Below are positions 21,572 to 26,271 of a stretch of 26,271 nt of DNA, piece by piece. The first letter of the stretch is position 1, and each line of letters starts with the position of its first letter. The translations under genes and the position numbers were made by a program. This DNA is from CAYLNH01 sp964384625. GTDB lineage: Bacteria > Verrucomicrobiota > Lentisphaeria > JABSQK01. The notes beneath the pieces are model-generated. The model was not told where the DNA came from. It made no database searches and saw nothing but the letters and a program-made list of their open reading frames with translations. The stretch spans positions 1-26,271 of the forward strand of contig CAYLNH010000077.1 of the NCBI GenBank assembly GCA_964384625.1. Direction: 5' to 3'.

Positions 21572-22627
21572 ATGTCCGATAAACCTGAATCTCCTGAAGA
21601 AAAACCTGAGGAAGGCGCACAGCAGCCACCCGAGACGGCAGAGCCCGGGGAAACCGTTGAAGTCCCCGCGCCCGGAACCGGGGAACAAGCCGAGACCTCC
21701 AGGCTGCAGCGCAAGAAGCTGAGCCTGCGGCAGGACGCGACCTCGGAAGTTTCCCCGGAAGAGACCGCGGTGGCCCCCGGCCCCGGCGACACCCAGGGCA
21801 ACGCTCTGGTTGATCCCACTCGGCGTCGCGACACCAATACCGCCAGCCTGCGCCGGTTGCGGCCGCAGAATGAAGTCAGTGCGGATGCCGATGCGGACCC
21901 GGACAACACCGAGACCGTGAACATCAAGGTCATCAAGGAACAGAAAAAGCAGTTCCGCAATATGATGACGTCGAGTCAAACCTTACGCGTCAAGCCGGAA
22001 GACGCCGCCCAGGCGCCGTCGATTGCGGCCACGCCGTCGGCGCAGGCCGGTGACGAAGCCCCCGCCGCAGGCGGCGGCGACGAACCCAAGCGGACCTTGA
22101 AGATCAAGGCGCCGGGCGACGCCGAAACCCGTACCGAGTCGATCTCGCGTCCGGGCATGGCGATGACGCCGGATCAGACGGCGGAGACGCCGGCCCAGGG
22201 CGGGCAGCACAGCCCGAAATCGACGCTGAAGATCAAAGCGCCCCCGGGTGTTGCTCCGGCGCAGGCCGGCGGCAGCAAGCCGGGCGCGACGTTGAAGATC
22301 AAGGCCCCGGCTCCGGCCGCGGCACAAACGCAGCAGGCGCCGGCCCCGGCTCCCGGCCAGACCGTGCGCCAGGAAGCGCCGAAGAAGGGCAAGACCCTCA
22401 AGTTGCGCTCCGGACAGCCGGCTGCCGCGACGACCGCTCGCCAGAAACCGCGGTCGCGCGCCGCGGCGCCCGCGGTCGAGGAGGAGGATTACGAGGAAGT
22501 CGATGCCATGGCCGTCCCCGGCTGGGGCTATGCGATTCCTTCGGCGGCAACAATCATCCTCTGTCTCGCCGCGCTGTTCAAGATCATCATGTCCTCGAAA
22601 GAACTCTTTGACGGCTCGTTCTTCTAA
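21572..22627 (+). CDS. Low-complexity tail-anchored protein with TLKIKAP repeats
   Basis: I do not recognise a family. The 351-residue protein is almost entirely Pro/Ala/Glu/Lys-rich and predicted disordered, with one TM helix at about 320-340 (GYAIPSAATIILCLAALFKII), leaving an 11-residue tail (SSKELFDGSFF). A short beta-prone motif recurs: TLKIKAP at 175-181, 218-224 and 240-246, TLKLRSG at 275-281, with weaker versions TLRVKPE (137), VNIKVIKE (117) and KKLSLRQD (49). The motif's alternation of hydrophobic and Lys/Arg residues could mediate binding to a partner, nucleic acid or acidic polymer. An acidic stretch (VEEEDYEEVDAM) precedes the TM. The DNA coding for the motifs is not identical between copies, so selection on the peptide is likely. 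GAGGAG precedes the ATG; a terminator follows. Confidence 0.8.
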   Translation: MSDKPESPEEKPEEGAQQPPETAEPGETVEVPAPGTGEQAETSRLQRKKLSLRQDATSEVSPEETAVAPGPGDTQGNALVDPTRRRDTNTASLRRLRPQNEVSADADADPDNTETVNIKVIKEQKKQFRNMMTSSQTLRVKPEDAAQAPSIAATPSAQAGDEAPAAGGGDEPKRTLKIKAPGDAETRTESISRPGMAMTPDQTAETPAQGGQHSPKSTLKIKAPPGVAPAQAGGSKPGATLKIKAPAPAAAQTQQAPAPAPGQTVRQEAPKKGKTLKLRSGQPAAATTARQKPRSRAAAPAVEEEDYEEVDAMAVPGWGYAIPSAATIILCLAALFKIIMSSKELFDGSFF

Positions 22628-22652
22628 GCTGTCATTGCACAAAGCGTAATTC

Positions 22653-22690
22653 ACGGGCTCTGTCGCGACCGGCAGAGCCCGTTTCTTTTT
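22653..22690 (+). terminator. Intrinsic terminator after the TLKIKAP protein gene
   Basis: A perfect 10-bp stem (ACGGGCTCTG at 22653-22662, CAGAGCCCGT at 22673-22682) with a 10-nt loop is followed by TTCTTTTT (22683-22690). It ends 14 bases before the endonuclease V start codon, so nfi needs read-through or an internal promoter. Confidence 0.85.
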
Positions 22691-22703
22691 CGGGAGTGAC
22701 CCG

Positions 22704-23387
22704 GTGCGCATCCGCAACCTGCACGACTGGCCCGTGAAGCCGGCGGCGATGACCGGCATTCAACAGCGGCTGGCAACTCAGGCCGTCCATCGCGGCGGCC
22801 CCCGGCGCCCGACTTGCGTTGCCGGGGTTGATATCGCCGTCTCCGACGGTGTTGGATACGGCGCCCTCGTCCTGCTGCAGTTTCCGGAGCTCAACGTCCT
22901 GCGGGAGGTGACGTCGACGGTGGAATTGACGGTGCCCTACATCCCCGGATTCCTCTCCTTTCGGGAGATTCCCGTCCTGTTGCCGCTGTTCGAACAACTG
23001 CCGGCGGCTCCCGATGTTGTTTTTGTTGATGGTCAGGGCCGGCTGCATCCCCGTGAACTCGGATTGGCCACGCACCTGGGGCTGTGGCTCGATTGCCCGA
23101 CCGTGGGGTGTGCCAAGAGCCGGCTTTGCGGCACCTATCGCGAGCCCGGCTCCCGCAAGGGCGATCGGGCTCCGGTGCGGTACCACGGTCGTCGTCTCGG
23201 GTACGCCCTTCGCACGCGAGACAACTGCCGGCCGATCCTCGTGTCCTCCGGCCATCGCCTTGGTCTGAAGCGGGCGGTGGACCTGACTCTGGCAGTTACC
23301 GGCAAATACCGGATCCCGATGCCGACGCGGCTCGCCCACTGTCTCGCCGGCCGCCACCGCAAAGCAGCCGAGACAACCGGACAGTGA
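22704..23387 (+). CDS. nfi: Endonuclease V (deoxyinosine 3' endonuclease)
   Basis: This 227-residue DNA repair enzyme nicks the second phosphodiester 3' of deoxyinosine produced by adenine deamination. Signatures: VAGVDIAVSD with metal-binding D43, TVPYIPGFLSFRE with E88, VFVDGQGRLHPRELGLATHLG with D109, followed by TVGCAKSRLCG and a C-terminal SSGHRLGLKRAVDLT. Length is typical (E. coli 223). The start is GTG at 22704, preceded by GGGAG seven bases upstream; no in-frame ATG lies before the first conserved motif except Met16. The gene begins directly behind a strong terminator, which is unusual. The stop overlaps the next gene's ATG by one base (TGATG), coupling it to an AsmA-like membrane protein with no obvious repair function. 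Confidence 0.95.
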   Translation: MRIRNLHDWPVKPAAMTGIQQRLATQAVHRGGPRRPTCVAGVDIAVSDGVGYGALVLLQFPELNVLREVTSTVELTVPYIPGFLSFREIPVLLPLFEQLPAAPDVVFVDGQGRLHPRELGLATHLGLWLDCPTVGCAKSRLCGTYREPGSRKGDRAPVRYHGRRLGYALRTRDNCRPILVSSGHRLGLKRAVDLTLAVTGKYRIPMPTRLAHCLAGRHRKAAETTGQ

Positions 23388-24160
23388 TGAAGAAACGAAC
23401 CCGAATTGCCGCCCTTGTCGTTGTGATTGTCGTGCTTGCCGCGTTTCTCGGGGTGCGGTTGGCCGTCAACCCCTGGGTCAAAGGCAAGGTGGAGCGCACC
23501 GGCACGGCAATGACCGGAGTGCGGGTGACCCTGTTCAAGGCGGAGGTAGAGCCCATCAAAGGTCGCGGTGAATTGCGGGATCTGGCGGTGGCAAATCCGG
23601 CGCCGTTTCAGGCCTCGACCGCCTTCCGCGTCGGCCGGATTCACTTCGATGTCGAGCCGCAATCCGTGTTTGCCGATCACTTGGTTGTCAACGAATTGCG
23701 GCTCGAGAATGTACTGGTCAACTTCGAGCGTGACGACGCGCGTTCCAATCTTGATGCGATCGGTGAGGCGCTGGCAACCTACGCCGCCGCCCACCCGTCG
23801 GATCAGCAGGTTACCATTCGGCGCTTTGCCCTCACACGGGTGCGAATCAAACTGCATGGTCCGGACATCGATCCGCAATTGCAGGAACTCGTGCTGGATC
23901 CGGTGGAACTCGAAGGACTGTCCGGCTCAGCCGAAGCTGTCGGCGAGGCAATTGCCGGGGCGGTCATGGCGGAGATTTCCAGTGAAGTGGCGGAATCATT
24001 GTCGCTGATGGAGAGGACAAAACGGGTCGCACGTGCTACAGTAGAAAGCGTGCGAAATGGTGTGATTGGTTTATTGCTTGATGTAAAGGACCTTTTTGTC
24101 GGGGGAGAAGCGGATCCTGCAACAGCGGAACCGGACACAAATAGAGAAGAAGAACCTTGA
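23387..24160 (+). CDS. AsmA-like membrane-anchored protein
   Basis: The 257-residue product has one N-terminal TM (about 7-26: IAALVVVIVVLAAFLGVRLAV) and a periplasmic domain with the look of the AsmA/DUF748 families: a repeated pattern of short beta strands including RGELRDLAVANPAPFQ, FRVGRIHFDVEPQSV, VVNELRLENVLVNFE and ALTRVRIKLHG. The NP-plus-hydrophobic turn (NPAPFQ) is characteristic. Larger relatives are lipid-transfer or outer-membrane assembly factors; this one is short, so its role is uncertain. The ATG at 23387 overlaps the endonuclease V stop and is followed by a clean signal anchor; longer readings antisense-overlap nfi. The C-terminus from about 190 is Ala/Glu/Val-rich and ends in a charged tail. 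The next gene starts within a few bases. Confidence 0.78.
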   Translation: MKKRTRIAALVVVIVVLAAFLGVRLAVNPWVKGKVERTGTAMTGVRVTLFKAEVEPIKGRGELRDLAVANPAPFQASTAFRVGRIHFDVEPQSVFADHLVVNELRLENVLVNFERDDARSNLDAIGEALATYAAAHPSDQQVTIRRFALTRVRIKLHGPDIDPQLQELVLDPVELEGLSGSAEAVGEAIAGAVMAEISSEVAESLSLMERTKRVARATVESVRNGVIGLLLDVKDLFVGGEADPATAEPDTNREEEP

Positions 24161-24162
24161 TC

Positions 24163-24459
24163 ATGGGAAAGCTGCTGAAACGCCGTTCAATCGGGCCCGC
24201 CTATGAACGCTGTCCGGCAGAACGGATCGGCGAGTGGAGCCGACAGAATCTTCTGATCATCCTGGCGACCGGAATCGGCATTTTCCTGTGGTGGTTTGCC
24301 GTTGACGCCATGATCTGGGTTGCAAATTTCCTGAAAACCGGCGGCGATCCCGATGAAATCCCGCCGTTCGATCCAGACAGCATGGTGGCGATCGGCGCCC
24401 GTATTGCCGGCGCCGTGATTATCCTGATCATCATGATCGTCAAGAGCAAAATCCGCTGA
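24163..24459 (+). CDS. Small two-TM membrane protein (98 residues)
   Basis: No family is recognised. The protein has a basic N-terminal segment (MGKLLKRRSIGPAYERCPAERIGEWSRQN), TM1 at about 30-52 with a Trp-rich face (FLWWFAVDAMIW), a loop rich in Asp/Pro (GGDPDEIPPFDPDS), and TM2 at about 75-94 (IAGAVIILIIMIV) ending KSKIR. The charge pattern predicts both ends in the cytoplasm. ATG 24163 is chosen; an in-frame TTG at 24157 overlapping the upstream stop (TTGA) would add two residues. AGAAGAA lies just upstream of either. It is the last gene of the nfi-AsmA-like group. Confidence 0.68.
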   Translation: MGKLLKRRSIGPAYERCPAERIGEWSRQNLLIILATGIGIFLWWFAVDAMIWVANFLKTGGDPDEIPPFDPDSMVAIGARIAGAVIILIIMIVKSKIR

Positions 24460-24499
24460 CGACTTGTACAAGCGCTGTGTCGCAATTTATTCCTTTTGC

Positions 24500-24527
24500 T
24501 TGTTTTTGAGGTCGTGCGGGTTATTTT
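24500..24527 (+). promoter_or_regulatory. Weak predicted promoter for the gene at 24648
   Basis: TTGTTT (24500-24505), a 16-bp spacer and TATTTT (24522-24527) lie in the only AT-rich part of this gap. The match is 3/6 and 4/6. The leader of about 115 nt would include the hairpin at 24565-24598. Confidence 0.25.
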
Positions 24528-24564
24528 AACAGTTGATGGTTCAGAGTTTGGAGAGTACTTCCAG

Positions 24565-24598
24565 GGAGGCAGTCCAGGCCCCGTCAGGGGACTGCTCC
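24565..24598 (+). promoter_or_regulatory. Hairpin in the leader of the gene at 24648
   Basis: GCAGTCC (24569-24575) pairs with GGACTGC (24589-24595), extended by GGA/TCC with one bulged G. An alternative inner stem is CCCC (24579-24582)/GGGG (24587-24590). No T-tract follows, so it is not a standard terminator; it may stabilise or regulate the mRNA. Confidence 0.35.
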
Positions 24599-24647
24599 AG
24601 CGATAAATTGAGACTTTAATTGGTACCCAAATGGGAGGAGCAGCGCG

Positions 24648-25469
24648 ATGACAATCACCCTATATGTCGTGATGATTCTGACTGTATGCGCCATGATCTG
24701 GGCGAACATGCAGTACAAAACCAAGGGCGTGCCGTGGGGTCGGCCGCTGGCCGGGCTTTGCGGCGTAATCGCGCTTCTGCTGGCGATATCAGCGATGGTT
24801 CTGCATATGGTCGGCGGCCGCTTCGGCCAGAAGAAACTGCGCCGGAAAGAGGAGCAGTACCAGTATATCGCGTACAAGTTCCTCGGCCAGGAGATCGCCA
24901 AGAAACACAGCGGCAGCAGAATTCTGCTGATCAAGTATGCCTCCAGTTCAGCCGAAGCCGCGGTGGCGATGACCACCGCGCAAATGAATGGACTCGAGGA
25001 AGGCATGGGCGGCGCCGCAACGATTGCTCAGGAGGCCGAGCTCTCGTCCGGCATGGAGGAGATGGGCGGCCCGGATATGCCCGGACCGATGATGGATCCC
25101 GGCGCCATGTTGACCGCCGAGAAGTTCGACCAGTTGATTGAGGATCACGACAACTGCAACGTCGTTGTCTCCCTGGTCGGACTGCCCTACGATTTGAAAG
25201 AGATGAAGTACTGGGAAAACGCGGTGGAGGACCCCGAGTCCGTCCCCCGCCTGGTCCTGGTGAATGCGCACATCTATGAGTTGCGGAAAGCCATCGAAAG
25301 CGGTCTGATCACGATCGTCCTGCAGAACAAGCCGGAGATCTACGATTGGAAGGCCCCGGTACCCGAAGACGAGAGCGTGGCCTTCAGCAACCGGTTCATC
25401 ATTATCACACCGGAAAACGTCAAAGAGATTGCGGCCAAATACCCGCAGCTCTTCATGCAGGAGAAGTAG
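24648..25469 (+). CDS. Membrane-anchored protein of unknown function (273 residues)
   Basis: I do not recognise this family. Two N-terminal TM helices (about 3-20 and 35-55) form a hairpin, then a helical basic segment (RFGQKKLRRKEEQYQ) and an extended domain to the end. With both ends on the same side, the large domain (90-273) should be cytoplasmic. It alternates beta strands and helices (SRILLIKYAS, CNVVVSLVGLPYDL, PRLVLVNAH, NRFIIITPENVKEI), suggesting an alpha/beta fold. Residues 113-155 form a Met/Gly/Pro-rich insert (GMGGAAT, MGGPDMPGPMMDPGAM) that is probably a disordered loop. GGAGGAG precedes the ATG at a good distance. prmA starts 13 nt downstream, so the two are probably co-transcribed. 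Confidence 0.75.
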   Translation: MTITLYVVMILTVCAMIWANMQYKTKGVPWGRPLAGLCGVIALLLAISAMVLHMVGGRFGQKKLRRKEEQYQYIAYKFLGQEIAKKHSGSRILLIKYASSSAEAAVAMTTAQMNGLEEGMGGAATIAQEAELSSGMEEMGGPDMPGPMMDPGAMLTAEKFDQLIEDHDNCNVVVSLVGLPYDLKEMKYWENAVEDPESVPRLVLVNAHIYELRKAIESGLITIVLQNKPEIYDWKAPVPEDESVAFSNRFIIITPENVKEIAAKYPQLFMQEK

Positions 25470-25482
25470 CAGTACTTCGGCT

Positions 25483-26223
25483 GTGAACTCAATACCGGTA
25501 TTCCGGCTGACGACGTCCACGGCGGCAGCAGTCATCCTTGAGGAACTGCTGGCGCCGTTTCCTTTTGCCGTTTCCGTGTACACCTCCAGGGGGAAGGGGA
25601 GGGTGGAGATTTATCTGGACCGTCCCGCGGTCCAATGCCGGGAAGTGGAGGACCTCCTGACGGCCTGGCGCGACCTGCTGCCGGACCCGGTCGAGTCGGA
25701 GCTGAGCAACATCCCCGAGGAAAATTGGGCCGAGACGTGGAAGCAGTACTTTCATCCGTTGCGGGCGTCGGCGCGCCTTGCGATCTGTCCCACCTGGGAG
25801 TCCTTACCGCCGTCAATGGCCGATGCCGATTGCGTCATCCGCATTGATCCCGGGATGAGTTTCGGCACCGGACGCCACGGGACGACCCTGGCTTGCCTGC
25901 GTTTTCTGGACCGGTTGGCCGCCGCGGCGCCCGGCGGTCCGCTCCTTGATGTTGGCTGCGGTTCCGGCATTCTGGCGATTGCGGCGGCGCAGCTGGGGTT
26001 CCGGCCGATCGTCGCGTTCGACATCGATCCCGATGCCGTCGTAATTGCCCGGGAGAACCTGGCGCTGAATAGCATTGACTGCGTTGACTGTCGATGCGCC
26101 GACCTGGCGGCATTTACGCCGGCGTCGCCGTTCCCGATTGTGGTCGCCAATCTGGAAGGCCGGATTCTCCTGTCGCTGCGGGAGCGGCTGGTGGCCTGCC
26201 TCGACCGGTCCGGCGTTGCTTAG
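25483..26223 (+). CDS. prmA: Ribosomal protein L11 methyltransferase, C-terminus apparently missing
   Basis: PrmA uses S-adenosylmethionine to trimethylate ribosomal protein L11. The N-terminal substrate-binding domain shows IPEENWAETWKQYFHPLRASARLAICPTWE; the methyltransferase domain shows RIDPGMSFGTGRHGTT, LLDVGCGSGILAIAAAQ (SAM motif I, D156-G160), FDIDPDAVVIARENLALN and FPIVVANLEGRILLSL. The family's closing part, a Gly-Gly turn followed by a SGI-like strand and about 50 more residues, is absent: the frame ends after RSGVA at 246 residues, against about 290-310 in E. coli and B. subtilis. The GTG at 25483 is chosen because the N-terminal domain begins directly after it; there is no clear Shine-Dalgarno sequence. 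The gene could be frameshifted near 26190-26220 or genuinely short. Confidence 0.85.
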   Translation: MNSIPVFRLTTSTAAAVILEELLAPFPFAVSVYTSRGKGRVEIYLDRPAVQCREVEDLLTAWRDLLPDPVESELSNIPEENWAETWKQYFHPLRASARLAICPTWESLPPSMADADCVIRIDPGMSFGTGRHGTTLACLRFLDRLAAAAPGGPLLDVGCGSGILAIAAAQLGFRPIVAFDIDPDAVVIARENLALNSIDCVDCRCADLAAFTPASPFPIVVANLEGRILLSLRERLVACLDRSGVA

Positions 26224-26271
26224 GGTCGGCGCGGAAATAACGTCGCATTATTCGGGGCAGACATACCAACC

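Noticed and set aside
24466..24515. CTTGTACAAG palindrome with T-rich sequence after the two-TM gene, as a terminator.
   Set aside because: The 10-bp palindrome has no loop, and the T-runs are distant and interrupted.

Overview
This 26.3 kb window is GC-rich, densely coded bacterial chromosome. There is no sign of an insertion sequence, phage, plasmid backbone, CRISPR array, tRNA or rRNA. The best guess at the organism is Lentisphaerota or a close PVC-superphylum relative. The strongest clue is the pseudopilin-like protein at 7702-8508: its N-terminus (CFTLIELLTVIAIILIL) followed by a secreted-looking ectodomain is a protein type greatly expanded in Lentisphaeria. The MTAs of the other genes fit a Gram-negative heterotroph with many small lipoproteins and membrane proteins. 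This assignment is inference from protein style, not from a marker gene.

Layout. 75-2594 (+) encodes a five-TM LTA-synthase-like phosphoglycerol transferase fused to a GDPD/PLC-like domain. 7317-2696 (-) is a probable operon purA-cdsA-proS-lipoprotein-lipoprotein, with a predicted promoter in front of purA and a strong intrinsic terminator at the end; the last lipoprotein has only 59 codons. 7702-8508 (+) is the pseudopilin-like gene. 12037-8544 (-) holds hom (homoserine dehydrogenase), cimA (citramalate synthase) and a small membrane protein; the hom-cimA gap carries an intrinsic terminator only 27 nt before the cimA start and an alternative pairing partner, so it looks like an attenuator. 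12038-12604 has no convincing gene. 14877-12605 (-) is a stop/start-overlapping pair: a secreted protein resembling an inactivated gluzincin, and an SGNH-like hydrolase. 15095-16253 (+) is a zinc-ribbon pair (FmdB family, then a membrane-anchored zinc-ribbon protein). 17779-16264 (-) is ytxJ-proB. 18009-21399 (+) is a tightly coupled three-gene operon: an XRE-HTH/receiver fusion regulator, a membrane hybrid-free sensor histidine kinase with an 18-bp repeat tail, and an App1-type phosphatidate phosphatase, joined by two ATGA overlaps. 21572-22627 (+) is a low-complexity, tail-anchored protein with repeated TLKIKAP motifs, closed by a terminator. 22704-24459 (+) is nfi (endonuclease V), an AsmA-like membrane protein and a 98-residue two-TM protein. 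24648-26223 (+) is a membrane-anchored unknown followed by prmA, which appears to lack its normal C-terminus.

How it fits together. Housekeeping metabolism (purine, proline, isoleucine/threonine, tRNA charging, ribosomal protein methylation) is interleaved with envelope genes. Three separate loci act on glycerophospholipid chemistry: cdsA (makes CDP-diacylglycerol), the LtaS-GDPD fusion (moves and possibly cleaves phosphoglycerol groups) and the App1-like phosphatase under a dedicated two-component system. The most interesting candidates are that regulator/kinase/phosphatase operon, the LtaS-GDPD fusion, the TLKIKAP repeat protein and the cimA leader.
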